Assembly (NCBI GenBank): GCA_029550525.1 | Contig: JAKPHF010000011.1 | Span: forward strand, 1 to 64,000 | Source: Planctomycetota bacterium | GTDB lineage: Bacteria; Planctomycetota; Phycisphaerae; UBA1845; PWPN01 | DNA length: 64,000 bases | Direction of reading: 5' to 3' | In this document: positions 18,621 through 27,505 of the stretch, piece by piece | Numbering within the stretch: position 1 is the first letter of the stretch | Layout: every line of letters starts with the position of its first letter | Program-made: the position numbers and the translations under genes | The notes under the pieces: model-generated | Database searches by the model: none | Told to the model about the DNA's origin: nothing | What the model saw: the letters and a program-made list of their open reading frames with translations, nothing else

Positions 18621-20242
18621 GTGTCATGCCTTACACCGCCGAACTGCACTCGCACGAGACGTACCTCAACCGCAGCTACACCCTCCGCTCCTGGCTGCTG
18701 ACCAAGGACCATAAGCGGATCGCCATCTTGTACATGGGCTCGATCACGCTTTTTTTCGTGCTCGGCGGTTTCGCCGCCTTGCTCATGCGGATCAATCTCC
18801 TCGTGCCCGCCGGTTTCATGGCTCCCGATCTGTACAACAAACTGTTCACCATGCACGGTGTGATCATGGTGTTCTTTTTTCTCGTGCCCTCGGTTCCGGT
18901 CACCGCGGGTAACTTCGTCATACCGCTCATGATCGGGGCGAGGGATTTGGCGTTCCCCAGATTGAACCTGGCCAGTTGGTACATCTTCGTGGCCGGCTTC
19001 CTCGTCACGGCCTGCGCCCTTGTGGCGGGCGGCGTCGACACGGGCTGGACATTCTACGCGCCCTTCAGCACCGGCTACAGCAACACCTTCGTCTTTCTGA
19101 CCGTCCTCGGCATCTTCATCTCCGGATTCTCCTCCATCCTCACCGGACTCAATTTCATCGTCACCGTTCACACCATGCGTGCCCCGGGCCTCACCTGGTT
19201 CAGACTGCCGCTGTTCATCTGGTCGCTTTACGCGACCAGCATCATCCTCGTGCTGGCCACGCCCGTCCTGGCCATTACGCTGGTGATGGTGGCGTTCGAA
19301 CGCGTCACGGGCGTGGGGATCTTCAATCCTGCCCTCGGCGGCGATCCCGTCCTGTTCCAACACCTGTTCTGGTTCTACTCGCATCCGGCGGTGTACATCA
19401 TGATCCTGCCCGGCATGGGCGTGGTCAGCGAGATCGTCGCATGTTTCTCGCGACATTGCGTGTTCGGCTACAAGTTCGTGGCTTTCGCCAGCCTGGCCAT
19501 CGCATTGCTCGGCTTTCTGGTGTGGGGTCACCACATGTTCGTGGCCGGCGAATCGATCTATGCCGCTCTGGTCTTCTCATTCCTCAGCTACCTCGTCGCC
19601 ATTCCATCGGCCATCAAGGTGTTCAACTGGACGGCCACGCTCTACCAGGGCTCCATCCGGCTCGACACGCCGATGCTCTACGCCCTGGGCTTCATCGGCC
19701 TGTTCACCATGGGCGGCGTGACCGGCCTGTTCGTCGCGGCCCTCGGCGTCGATGTCCACGTCCACGACACGTACTTCATCGTCGCCCACTTCCACTACAT
19801 CATGGTCGGCGGCATGGTCATGGGATACCTGGGGGCCATTCATTATTGGTGGCCCAAGATGACCGGCAAGATGTACCCCGAGTGGTGGGGGCGGTTCTCG
19901 GCATTCACCATCTTTATGGGATTCCATCTGACCTTCTTCCCCCAGTTCGTGTTGGGCTATCTCGGCATGCCTCGGCGCTACGCGACGTACGATCCGCAGT
20001 TCCAAATTCTCAACGTCCTGTCTACTGCGGGGGCATCCATTCTCGGCGTGGGTTACGTGTTGCCGTTGTGCTATCTCCTGTGGTCGTTCAAATACGGCCG
20101 CGATGCCGGGCCCAATCCGTGGGGAGCCACCGGCCTGGAGTGGCAGACGCCTTCGCCGCCACCTACGCACAATTTCGAGCGAACCCCGGTGGTCACGCAG
20201 GGCGCTTACGCGTATCACGAAATGGAGCCGGCCGGTGCCTGA
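18617..20242 (+). CDS. coxA: Cytochrome c oxidase subunit I, A2-type
   Basis: A 541-residue heme-copper oxidase core with about 12 helices. The heme and CuB ligands are seen in [35 protein letters not shown] and [17 protein letters not shown]. At residues 253-259 the sequence is FYSHPAV, not the GHPEV of A1-type enzymes, so the proton-channel Glu is missing and replaced by the YS pair. That places it with A2-type oxidases such as the Rhodothermus marinus caa3. It catalyses oxygen reduction to water and pumps protons. The start overlaps the coxB stop; coxC starts 8 bp before its end. Confidence 0.94.
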   Translation: MSVMPYTAELHSHETYLNRSYTLRSWLLTKDHKRIAILYMGSITLFFVLGGFAALLMRINLLVPAGFMAPDLYNKLFTMHGVIMVFFFLVPSVPVTAGNFVIPLMIGARDLAFPRLNLASWYIFVAGFLVTACALVAGGVDTGWTFYAPFSTGYSNTFVFLTVLGIFISGFSSILTGLNFIVTVHTMRAPGLTWFRLPLFIWSLYATSIILVLATPVLAITLVMVAFERVTGVGIFNPALGGDPVLFQHLFWFYSHPAVYIMILPGMGVVSEIVACFSRHCVFGYKFVAFASLAIALLGFLVWGHHMFVAGESIYAALVFSFLSYLVAIPSAIKVFNWTATLYQGSIRLDTPMLYALGFIGLFTMGGVTGLFVAALGVDVHVHDTYFIVAHFHYIMVGGMVMGYLGAIHYWWPKMTGKMYPEWWGRFSAFTIFMGFHLTFFPQFVLGYLGMPRRYATYDPQFQILNVLSTAGASILGVGYVLPLCYLLWSFKYGRDAGPNPWGATGLEWQTPSPPPTHNFERTPVVTQGAYAYHEMEPAGA

Positions 20243-20900
20243 CGAAGATACCATCCTGACCCGCGAGGGCATCCTCGCCGAGCAGTTCGACGACCTCGCT
20301 CAACAGACCGAGGCCGGCACGCTGGGGATGTGGATCTTCCTGGCCACCGAACTGCTGCTCTTCGGCGGCTTGTTCACGGGCTACATCAGCTATCGGCTGG
20401 CGTACTTTCAGGGATTCCACGAGGCGAGCGGCCATCTCTATTTCACGCTGGGCAGCATCAACACCGCGGTCCTGCTGACCAGCAGCTACTTCGTGGCCCT
20501 TGCCGTCCACGCCGCTCGCCAAGGCCGGTCTCGCGCCGTCTCGGGCTGGCTACTGGGGGCGGCCGGACTTGGCGCTGTTTTCCTCGCCATCAAGGCCACC
20601 GAGTATTACCTGGAATACCGCGAGCACTTGGTGCCCTGGATGGATTTTCAATTCGAGGGCGCTTACCCGGCCCACGCGCAATTGTTCTTCATTTTCTACT
20701 TCTTGATGACCGGCTTGCATGCCGTCCACATGCTGGTCGGGATGGCCCTCCTGTTGATCATGGCTCTGCTGGCCCGGCTCGGTCGGTTCTCCGCCGAGTA
20801 CCACAACCCCGTCGAACTGACCGGCCTGTACTGGCATTTCGTCGATATCGTCTGGGTGTTCCTCTATCCCGCGTTCTACTTACTGAACCCTCACTCATGA
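20235..20900 (+). CDS. coxC: Cytochrome c oxidase subunit III
   Basis: A 221-residue subunit III with five membrane helices and family motifs [36 protein letters not shown] and [16 protein letters not shown]. It stabilises subunit I and the oxygen path. The start is probably GTG 20235 ([12 protein letters not shown]), which overlaps the coxA end by 8 bp; any longer reading would lie within coxA. The stop overlaps the subunit IV gene by 4 bp. Confidence 0.92.
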   Translation: MPDEDTILTREGILAEQFDDLAQQTEAGTLGMWIFLATELLLFGGLFTGYISYRLAYFQGFHEASGHLYFTLGSINTAVLLTSSYFVALAVHAARQGRSRAVSGWLLGAAGLGAVFLAIKATEYYLEYREHLVPWMDFQFEGAYPAHAQLFFIFYFLMTGLHAVHMLVGMALLLIMALLARLGRFSAEYHNPVELTGLYWHFVDIVWVFLYPAFYLLNPHS

Positions 20901-21190
20901 ACCACGCCGCCATACAACCTCGGACCTACCTGGTCGTGTACATCGTGCTCCTGGTCTTGCTCGTATTCACGATCGCGGGGGCCTACATCCCGATTCACGT
21001 CCTCGCCACGGTCGTGGCCTTTGTCATCGCCACCATCAAGGCCATTCTGATCGTGCTCTACTTCATGCACGTCAAGGAAAGCAGCACGCTGGTACGCGTG
21101 TTCGGCGGCGCGGGCCTGCTTTGGCTCGGCATCCTCATCGCGGGCACGCTGCACGATTACCTGGCTCGCGGCTGGCCGCCGCCACCGTGA
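20897..21190 (+). CDS. Cytochrome c oxidase subunit IV (prokaryotic type)
   Basis: A 97-residue protein with three membrane helices and the family motif ATIKAILIVLYFMHVKES. It is the small accessory subunit of bacterial caa3/bo3 oxidases and has no cofactor. ATG 20897 overlaps the coxC stop. It ends the 12.3 kb coupled act-cox operon; the next gene is convergent, only 27 bp away, and no obvious terminator hairpin is visible between them. Confidence 0.9.
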   Translation: MNHAAIQPRTYLVVYIVLLVLLVFTIAGAYIPIHVLATVVAFVIATIKAILIVLYFMHVKESSTLVRVFGGAGLLWLGILIAGTLHDYLARGWPPPP

Positions 21191-21217
21191 GCAGAGGCAA
21201 GGCCTTCTCGTGCGTGC

Positions 21218-22303
21218 TCATCGGTTCGCTGCTATTGGACGTGGCTCGGCTATTGGACGTGGCTCGCGGCTGAGCGCGTCCGGAGCAGACTGCGGCGGGT
21301 GAATTTTGCGCGAGGAGCGTCCCCGTCGCGACCAGCTCGACACCAGGAGCCCGGCGCCCAAGCCTGCCGCAGCCAGGAGCCAGCCGCGATGCATCGACAG
21401 CCAGAGCATGGGCGCAAAGTCGCTGGCCCGATCGTCGAAAACGCCGTGAGCGCCGAAATCCCCGGGTACCGGCTCGAACAGGTTCGAGGGCCGATCAGAC
21501 GCGACGGGTTGATCGGTCTGTTGAGCCGCAAAGCCGGTTCTTGCCAGGTATCGATCCAGCATGCCGGGGAACAGCTTGTTGGCCAGGATGGCTTTCACGC
21601 TGGAGCGGGCGACATACAGCTCCCTCCTTCGATGATGTGCTGCCCAGACGATCGCTTCCGCAGCCACCTCCGGCTGAAAGATGGGCGGAACCGGTTGCGG
21701 ATGATTGGGCAGGCGAGTCTTGCACCAGCTGAACTGAGGCGTGTTCATGGCCGGCAGTTGCACCATCGTCAAGTGGATGTTCTTGCCGTAGTGCAGCAGC
21801 TCGGAGCGGATGCTGTCAGTGAATCCGCGGATGGCATGCTTGGCTCCGCAATACGGGGCCTGCAGCGGGATCGCCCGGTACGCCAGCGCCGAGCCCACCT
21901 GGACGATCGTGCCCCGGTCGCGGGGCAGCATGCGCTTAAGCGCCGCCATCGTGCCCCAGACAGATCCGAGATAGGTCACCTCGGTCGCCCGTCGATACTC
22001 TTGCGGCGTGATCTCCCAAAACGGAGAGAACACGGTGGTCATGGCATTGTTCACCCAGATGTCGATCGGTCCGAGTTCGGCCTCGACGCGAGCGGCGGCC
22101 GCGTCGACCTGGTTCTCGTCGGCCACGTCGGCGTGGATCGCCACCGCTCGTCCGCCCAACCGTTCGATCTCCTTCTTGGCCGCCTCCAGCCCGTTGCCGC
22201 GGGCGAGCAGGCCGACCCATGCTCCTCGCCGTCCGAAGGCCCGAGCGGTGGCTCGGCCCACTCCCGCCGAAGCGCCGGTCACCACTACGATTTCGGGTTT
22301 CAT
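21218..22303 (-). CDS. Short-chain dehydrogenase/reductase with C-terminal anchor
   Basis: A 361-residue protein. Residues 1-250 form a classical SDR: NAD(P) motif TGASAGVGRATA, NNAMT after strand 4, catalytic Ser in QVGSALAYRAIP and YCGAKHAIRGF (Tyr-x-x-x-Lys). The substrate is unknown. Beyond the enzyme domain there is a linker and one hydrophobic helix (WLLAAAGLGAGLLVSSW), then a basic tail, so the enzyme may be membrane tethered. ATG 22303 has AGGAG upstream; an upstream start at 22366 would run into the GH15 gene. The tail carries a duplication (EPRPIA twice) caused by an 18 bp tandem repeat. It follows the GH15 gene by about 20 bp. Confidence 0.87.
   Translation of the reverse strand: MKPEIVVVTGASAGVGRATARAFGRRGAWVGLLARGNGLEAAKKEIERLGGRAVAIHADVADENQVDAAAARVEAELGPIDIWVNNAMTTVFSPFWEITPQEYRRATEVTYLGSVWGTMAALKRMLPRDRGTIVQVGSALAYRAIPLQAPYCGAKHAIRGFTDSIRSELLHYGKNIHLTMVQLPAMNTPQFSWCKTRLPNHPQPVPPIFQPEVAAEAIVWAAHHRRRELYVARSSVKAILANKLFPGMLDRYLARTGFAAQQTDQPVASDRPSNLFEPVPGDFGAHGVFDDRASDFAPMLWLSMHRGWLLAAAGLGAGLLVSSWSRRGRSSRKIHPPQSAPDALSREPRPIAEPRPIAANR
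21231..21266 (+). repeat. 18 bp perfect tandem duplication in the SDR 3' end
   Basis: The unit gctattggacgtggctcg occurs twice head to tail. It is in frame in the minus-strand SDR gene and repeats six residues (EPRPIA) near the C-terminus. Being a multiple of three, it leaves the frame intact and could vary in copy number between strains. Confidence 0.9.
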
Positions 22304-22322
22304 GAGAGATCTCCTGGTTCCA

Positions 22323-24170
22323 TCAACGGCCACGCTGCGCGAGCGGACTGGTCTCATCCGCGGCAAGGTTCCGAGCCGTGTTGATCAGTGCCACGTGCGA
22401 AAAGGCTTGTGGAAAGTTGCCCAGAAAGCGCCGGCGAGATGTGTCGTACTGTTCCGGCAGCAAACCCACCTCGTTCCGCAGACTCAACAGATAGGCGAAG
22501 AGTTGCTCTGCCTGCTGGTGCCGGCCCATGAGGGTCCAGGCATCCGCCAGCCAGAAACTGCACAGAAGAAATGCCCCTTCGTCGCCGGGCAGCGAATCGA
22601 TTCCCGATTCCGTGCGATAGCGCCGCACGAGTCCATCCCGCAGCAGTTCCCTTTCTATCGCCTCGATCGTCCCGCGCACCCGAGGATCGCCGGGCGGCAG
22701 GAAGCCGAGCGCCGGAATGAGAAGTAGCGACGCGTCCACCTCACGCGAACCGTAGACCTGCACGAAACTATTCTTTTCCGCGTCGAACCCGCGTTCGCAC
22801 ACGTCGTCGTGCACCTCTTGCCGCAGCGCTCTCCATCGCTCGACGGGCCCGTCCAAACCGAATCGCTCGACGGCCTTCACCGCTCGGTCGAATGCCACCC
22901 AGACCATGATCTTGGAATGCGTCATGTGCCGGCGAGCCCCTGGGATTTCCCAGATTCCGTTGTCCGGCTGCCGCCAAATCTTCTCGAGATGACCCATCAG
23001 CACCTTCTGTATTCGCCAGGTGTTTTCATCCGGAGGCAGGCCGCGCGTGCGAGCGACGTGGAGCGTGTCCATGATCTCGCCGTAGACGTCCAGTTGGAGC
23101 TGCTCGACGGCACCGTTGCCGATGCGCACCGGCCGTGAGCCTTCATATCCGGGTAGCCAGGGTACTTGCGCTTCCCGCAGCCAGCGGTTGGCATCCACGG
23201 CATACAGGGCCTGCGTCTGTGAGGGCTCACCGGCCACGGCCCGGGCCAGCCAGTCTCGCCAGGCTACCGCTTCCGCGGTGAAGCCCGACTCGATCAGGGC
23301 ATACAGCGTGAATGTCCCGTCCCGAATCCAGCAGTAGCGGTAATCCCAATTGCGCTGCCCGCCCAAACATTCCGGCAGCGACGTGGTCAGGGCTGCGATC
23401 AAGCCGCCGGTGGGGGCGTAGGACAGTCCTTTAAGCGTGACGAGCGATCGCAGGACCGCATCCCGGTGCTCGCCCTCGTGGCGGGCGGACGCGATCCATC
23501 GCTTCCAGCAGTCGGCGGTCTGTTCGAGGGCCTCGCTCGCAGCCGCCGGATGCTCCGCCGGCTCGAAAGAGGACGAGTAGCTCAGCACGAAGCAATTTTG
23601 CTGCTCAGCGGCGACCGTGAACTCCGCGACCGTGCTCATGTCTCGTCCGGTCATCTTCACGTCGCTGCGAACGTGCACCGCATGAGGGCCGGCAACGGCC
23701 GAAATCCCTCCTTCGCAAGACCGGACCCACGGAATCAGCAGGCCGTAGTCGAACCGGATCGTGAGCAGCATTTGCATCGGAACGCGGCCCCGCAGCCCCC
23801 GGACGATGCGCACAACCTGGGGCAGGGATCGCTCGGTCGGCATGAAGTCGATTAACCGGACCACGCCGTCGGTGGTGGTGAATTCAGTCTCCAGAATCAG
23901 ACTGTACCCGTGGTACCGTCGGTGCACTTCCCGGATCTCCCCTCGAGGGCGGATCTCCCAGCACCCGTGCTCCTGGTTGCCCAGGAGGGCGGCAAAGCAG
24001 GCCGGCGAGTCGAAGCGAGGCAGACACAACCAGTCGATACTGCCCCGGGTCGAAACCAATGCCCCCGTTCGGCAGTCGCCAATCAGGCTGTAGTCTTCGA
24101 TCCGCATGGCTTCACAGCACTCGCCGGCGCCACGAAGCGCCTTCACCAGCATATGGGGCGCCAGGTCCAT
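22323..24170 (-). CDS. Glycoside hydrolase family 15 (glucoamylase-like)
   Basis: A 615-residue GH15 protein. The N-terminal domain has IEDYSLIGDCRTGALVS and GSIDWLCLPRFDSPACFA, the hallmark of bacterial GH15. The catalytic (alpha/alpha)6 barrel has RNWDYRYCWIRDGTFTLYAL, the likely general acid Glu in LDVYGEIMD and the likely base in GDEGAFLLCSFWLADAW. Bacterial family members hydrolyse alpha-glucans or trehalose. There is no signal peptide, so it acts in the cytoplasm, perhaps on storage glycogen or trehalose. I chose ATG 24170, which has AAGGTGGG upstream; ATG 24107 (MRIEDYS) is an alternative closer to most homologues. Reading further up to 24434 would cover the small membrane ORF and is not used. 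Confidence 0.88.
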   Translation of the reverse strand: MDLAPHMLVKALRGAGECCEAMRIEDYSLIGDCRTGALVSTRGSIDWLCLPRFDSPACFAALLGNQEHGCWEIRPRGEIREVHRRYHGYSLILETEFTTTDGVVRLIDFMPTERSLPQVVRIVRGLRGRVPMQMLLTIRFDYGLLIPWVRSCEGGISAVAGPHAVHVRSDVKMTGRDMSTVAEFTVAAEQQNCFVLSYSSSFEPAEHPAAASEALEQTADCWKRWIASARHEGEHRDAVLRSLVTLKGLSYAPTGGLIAALTTSLPECLGGQRNWDYRYCWIRDGTFTLYALIESGFTAEAVAWRDWLARAVAGEPSQTQALYAVDANRWLREAQVPWLPGYEGSRPVRIGNGAVEQLQLDVYGEIMDTLHVARTRGLPPDENTWRIQKVLMGHLEKIWRQPDNGIWEIPGARRHMTHSKIMVWVAFDRAVKAVERFGLDGPVERWRALRQEVHDDVCERGFDAEKNSFVQVYGSREVDASLLLIPALGFLPPGDPRVRGTIEAIERELLRDGLVRRYRTESGIDSLPGDEGAFLLCSFWLADAWTLMGRHQQAEQLFAYLLSLRNEVGLLPEQYDTSRRRFLGNFPQAFSHVALINTARNLAADETSPLAQRGR

Positions 24171-24247
24171 TGGCCCACCTTGCCTCATCGCGGATATCCG
24201 TTGACGGCCAGGGTCCGACCGGTCTTGCGCGTGCGGAATTGGGTTGA

Positions 24248-24301
24248 CAGGAGACAACGGAGTTAACGGAGAATCCTCTCTGTTATCTCCCTTATCTCCT
24301 G
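24248..24301. repeat. 54 bp imperfect palindrome between the 55-aa ORF and GH15
   Basis: The arms 24248-24272 and 24277-24301 pair at 21 of 25 positions by Watson-Crick plus one G-U, with a 4-base loop. The arms start with caggaga and end with tctcctg. The words ggagataa/ggagttaac repeat inside it. It includes the stop codon of the small minus-strand ORF. Transcribed as RNA it would form one long hairpin in the leader of the GH15 message. Confidence 0.85.
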
Positions 24302-24459
24302 TAAGACTGTGCCTCGATATGCCTTTTCTGCGTGGACCCGAACTGAACCATGGGCAAGAACAGCAAGCACAGCAGGCCGCCGACCGCCGCAAACAGCAAC
24401 AGCCGCGGAACCCTGCCTCTTCTCGGCCGGACATCGTTAGCAGTGTGCTCGGCTGTCAC
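24292..24459 (-). CDS. Small single-helix membrane protein (55 aa)
   Basis: A short reading frame starting at GTG 24459 with a strong Shine-Dalgarno (aaggaagg, 6 bases spacing). The product has a basic N-terminal stretch (VRPRRGRVPR), one hydrophobic helix (LLLFAAVGGLLCLLFLPMV) and a polar basic tail. This is what a small inner-membrane peptide looks like. It lies upstream of GH15 in the same direction, 121 bp away, with a long hairpin spanning its stop codon. I do not recognise a family. A longer reading in another frame through this stretch gives a Cys-rich, unlikely sequence. Confidence 0.5.
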   Translation of the reverse strand: MTAEHTANDVRPRRGRVPRLLLFAAVGGLLCLLFLPMVQFGSTQKRHIEAQSYRR

Positions 24460-24522
24460 GACGTGCCTTCCTTTCTTCCCGCGTGAACTGCGAACCGGAG
24501 GGAAGGATACATCCTAACAATC

Positions 24523-24613
24523 ATGACGCGCAACCATGTGAAATATGGCATCGAACTGGCACGCATCATGGCTGGCCACACGACGGCCGAGACGACCGAG
24601 GTCTACCTTGAGT
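24523..24613 (+). pseudogene. Remnant of a tyrosine recombinase C-terminus
   Basis: The translated segment VKYGIELARIMAGHTTAETT followed by EVYLE matches the end of phage-type integrases: the conserved G-H box (LGHxxxxTT) and the Tyr nucleophile in the VYxE context. Nothing upstream extends the domain, and the residues downstream do not continue it, so only about 30 codons remain. It lies 118 bp from a tRNA-Gly gene, a common attachment site for such elements. It probably marks a lost integrated element. Confidence 0.55.
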
Positions 24614-24730
24614 TCTACGGCGTGCGATTGATGCTGTGGCAGAGGCCGGTTGACGCGACGGCGTACCAAACCGCGCGCCAAGCGCTTTTATGGGATTGGG
24701 CACGTGATCGTAAGTCCTTTACAGACAACA

Positions 24731-24802
24731 GCGGGCGACGGGGCTCGAACCCGCAACATTCAGCTTGGAAGGCTGATGCTCTACCAATTGAGCTACACCC
24801 GC
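24731..24802 (-). tRNA. tRNA-Gly (TCC)
   Basis: Read on the minus strand, a complete 72-nt cloverleaf: acceptor GCGGGTG/CGCCCGC (one G-T pair), D-arm GCTC-AATTGGTA-GAGC, anticodon stem TCAGC/GCTGA with loop CTTCCAA giving anticodon TCC, and T-arm with TTCGAGC. CCA is not encoded. It reads glycine GGA/GGG codons. Confidence 0.96.
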
Positions 24803-25388
24803 AAGGTTTTCGGACAGCGATGTTTACGCACCTTCCGACGGCCCTCGGCAAGTGGCACCGTCGTGACGGCTCGCGTAGATCACGTTTACATCATATCGGC
24901 TGCCGTGCGCCAAGCAAGCTTGGGTTAGGCCCGCCTCGAGAGGCGGGCATCATTGGGGGGCTGGCGTCCCGCCCGCCTCAGGAGAGGCTTCTGGGACGGG
25001 AGTGGGCCGCAACGCGCGGCCGGCGCTTCTTGTCAGCTTGAGGCGGGCAGGAAGCCCGCCCCCAGCAAACTGTACCATTTCGGTCCTGTATTTCTTGACT
25101 TTGGTGCGGTGGACAGTTACAACCATTCGGCCAGCAAAGGCCGGGGTGATTGCATCACTGCTGCACCTGGGGTATGACACGCGGTTGAGGCGACCGGCGC
25201 GGGTTGCGACCGCGAGAGTCGCAGCTGCGGCGCCACAACTGCGGAGCTGCTGTCGCGGAAGTCGGGACTGCGGAGCCGTATCCGCGGGGCCGCGGGTGCG
25301 GAACCGCGAATGTGGAGTATGGGCGGGGCGGGTTTCCGTCACGCGGCATCGGCTGACCGAAGCTACAAAACGAGGCGGGCTCGCACGC
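24803..25388. other. Intergenic region with hairpins and GC-rich degenerate repeat, no gene
   Basis: This 586 bp stretch between the tRNA and the radical SAM gene holds three hairpins (24929-25060, listed separately) and a GC-rich tract at about 25194-25312 built from variants of GCGGAgctGC / GCGGAaccGCG. Reading frames across it give Arg/Ala-rich low-quality protein. I saw no cobalamin riboswitch (no B12 box) ahead of the B12-dependent gene. Confidence 0.6.
24929..25060. repeat. Cluster of three GC-rich hairpins
   Basis: Hairpin 1, 24929-24948: GCCCGCCT-CGAG-AGGCGGGC. Hairpin 2, 24966-24997: GTCCC and GCCTC arms around AGGA, with a symmetric 4x4 internal loop. Hairpin 3, 25042-25060: GGCGGGC-AGGAA-GCCCGCC. 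The core GGCGGGC/GCCCGCC recurs at 46713-46731 and 56585-56603, so this is a dispersed REP-like family. Confidence 0.85.
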
Positions 25389-27200
25389 ATGCGGATTCTG
25401 TTCATCTATCCCAACCTCAACGCTGAAGAGGGGTTCAACCACGGGATCGCCGACCTGTCGGGCTGTCTGCGGGCCTGCGGGCACGAGACCGGCCTGATCA
25501 ACATCAACGAGGCGCTCTACGACGTGCCCACCGACGAACAGATCGTCGAGCAGGTGCGGGCGTGGAACCCCGGGCTGGTCGCCTTTTCGGTCATGACGCA
25601 ACAGTACAAGTACGCCTTGCGGCTGGCACGGCAGATCAAGGCGGCCATGCCCGAGATCCCCATCGCGGTGGGGGGCGTGCATTGCATCATGTGCACCGAG
25701 GAGGTCAAGAACGACGGGTTCTGGGACTTCATCGGCGTGGGCGAATGCGACGAGGCGTTTCCGCAACTGGTCAACCTGCTCGAGGCGGGCGACGAACGCT
25801 ACCAGGACGTGCCCAATTTCTGCATCCGTCGCCCCGACGGCACGTACAAAACCAACCCGCTAGGCCGATACCCGGTCCTCGACGAGCTGCCGCCCAAGGA
25901 CTACGAGATCTTCGATTTGCCGCACATGCTGGGCCGCAAGAACGGCTGGCAGTCGATCCTGACTTCCCGCGGCTGCCCATACCGCTGCACCTACTGCTTC
26001 AACCACGAGGTGACCGACCGTTACCTCGAGGACGGCGGCCATTCGCGGCGGAGCTACCTGCGGCATTACGACATCAAGCGGATGATGAACGAGCTGCGCG
26101 AGCTCAAGAAGCGGCATCCGTACATCGAGACGTTCATCTTCGACGACGACCTGTTCACGCTCAACAAGCAGTACTGCATCGACTTTGCCAAGGCCTACGC
26201 CGACGCGGACCTCGGCGTGCCCTACGTGCTCAACGGCCACGTGCAGACGTTCAGCGAGCCCATTGCCAAGGCGCTCTCCGAGTCGCCGTGCATGATCATC
26301 AAGTTCGGCGTGGAGGCCGGCAGCGAGCATCTGCGCAAGAAGGTGCTCGAACGGCACATGAGCAACCAGGCTATCATCGACGCGTTCGCGCTGTGCGATC
26401 AGTACGGCCTGCACACGTCAGCCTTCCTCATGTTCGGTCTGCCCTACGAGACGCGGGACATGATGGAGGAGACGGTGGACCTCATGGCCCGCATCAAGCC
26501 AGGCCGCATGCGTTGGGCCATTTTCTTCCCGTTTCCCGGCACGAAGAGCTACACCATCTGCAAGCTGGGCGACCTGATCGACTATCGCAAGATGGATGCG
26601 ATGGACAACTACTTCTGCGCATCCTGCCTGAAGTTCGATGACGCGACCGACCTGTACATCCGCAAGCTCCAACGGACGTTCCATTGGCGGGTGAACGCCC
26701 GGGCTGGGTTCCCTGTGTCGGCCGATTACGCCAAGCTGGTCGAAGAAGTGGACGCGCTCACGGCGGAGGAATGGCACGAGGCGAGCGAGTCGCTGCTCCA
26801 GCGCGACCGAACCATCTCCAACGCGTACCTGGCCCGTGTGCCGGCCGGCGACGCCGAGGCTCGTGCCCAGTGGAAGCACTACTCGATCCGCTACACCGAG
26901 GTGATGGCCGTGGACAGCGATTTCGTCCTGGCCGAGAAGGGCGACTACAAGAACCTCGGCGCCCGGCGATGGAAGGCCTTCCGCGATCAAATCAGCGTGT
27001 CGCGGGCGGCTGCGGCGGCGCTCAAGGCCGACGGCGCGGGCGGCGGCAACGGAGCCATCCTCAACAGCGCCGTGGGCTCGGTCGATCTGCCCGACCTGCA
27101 CATTCTCCAATCGCACACCGAGGCCGGTGAGTGGCGGTCGATCCCTGTTCAGAGCCTCAACCCCAACTCCGGCGTGGTGCAGATTCGGCTTCCGAGTTGA
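25389..27200 (+). CDS. B12-binding domain radical SAM protein
   Basis: A 603-residue protein. Residues 1-150 resemble a cobalamin-binding Rossmann domain (MRILFIYPNLN, then IAVGGVHC and DFIGVGECDEAF). The radical SAM domain has the cluster motif CPYRCTYC (Cys196, Cys200, Cys203), then IFDDDLFTLN and GVEAGSEHLRKKVLERH. Such class B enzymes perform radical methylations or rearrangements on lipids, peptides or other metabolites; the substrate cannot be told. About 120 C-terminal residues beyond the barrel are not recognised. Any start before ATG 25389 would translate the GC-rich repeat, so I reject it. It stands alone, 305 bp before nuoD. Confidence 0.88.
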   Translation: MRILFIYPNLNAEEGFNHGIADLSGCLRACGHETGLININEALYDVPTDEQIVEQVRAWNPGLVAFSVMTQQYKYALRLARQIKAAMPEIPIAVGGVHCIMCTEEVKNDGFWDFIGVGECDEAFPQLVNLLEAGDERYQDVPNFCIRRPDGTYKTNPLGRYPVLDELPPKDYEIFDLPHMLGRKNGWQSILTSRGCPYRCTYCFNHEVTDRYLEDGGHSRRSYLRHYDIKRMMNELRELKKRHPYIETFIFDDDLFTLNKQYCIDFAKAYADADLGVPYVLNGHVQTFSEPIAKALSESPCMIIKFGVEAGSEHLRKKVLERHMSNQAIIDAFALCDQYGLHTSAFLMFGLPYETRDMMEETVDLMARIKPGRMRWAIFFPFPGTKSYTICKLGDLIDYRKMDAMDNYFCASCLKFDDATDLYIRKLQRTFHWRVNARAGFPVSADYAKLVEEVDALTAEEWHEASESLLQRDRTISNAYLARVPAGDAEARAQWKHYSIRYTEVMAVDSDFVLAEKGDYKNLGARRWKAFRDQISVSRAAAAALKADGAGGGNGAILNSAVGSVDLPDLHILQSHTEAGEWRSIPVQSLNPNSGVVQIRLPS

Positions 27201-27505
27201 CCCCGGGGCTCCGAACGCCGAGGTTGGTTCTGGCCGATGCATGCCATGCCAGCCGCGGTGCCGGCCGGGCGGCCTGTCGACGACGCCACACAAGACTTTA
27301 TCGCGTCACCGCTTGCCTTGTCCGGGAACAAGTGCCATCCTATCATCCCTTGTGAAAATTCGCACGATCCGTTTTGGGTTGTCACTATGGTGAACGGCTG
27401 CTACCCTGCCGCTCCACGGTGGGTCAGCTGTTCGAATTCGGGTGAGTGTTTTGCCGGCGAACGCCGTTATCAAACGGCGAAGGCCGCGGCAGGTATAGCG
27501 TGTCG
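27201..27505. other. Intergenic leader of the nuo operon
   Basis: This 305 bp region holds the candidate promoter listed next and no convincing gene. It must contain the transcription start for nuoD onward unless the genes read through from the radical SAM gene. A GC-rich stretch at 27250-27275 may be a weak hairpin. Confidence 0.5.
27318..27346 (+). promoter_or_regulatory. Candidate sigma-70 type promoter for nuo
   Basis: TTGTCC at 27318-27323 and TATCAT at 27341-27346 are separated by exactly 17 bp, 160 bp before the nuoD start. The match to consensus is partial and promoter rules in this phylum are poorly known, so it is only a candidate. Confidence 0.3.

Noticed and set aside
24613..25041. 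Extension of the integrase-like frame through the tRNA
   Set aside because: It would translate the tRNA-Gly complement and hairpins; only the first ~30 codons resemble a recombinase.
24803..25388. Cobalamin riboswitch ahead of the B12-dependent radical SAM gene
   Set aside because: No B12 box or matching helix pattern could be recognised.
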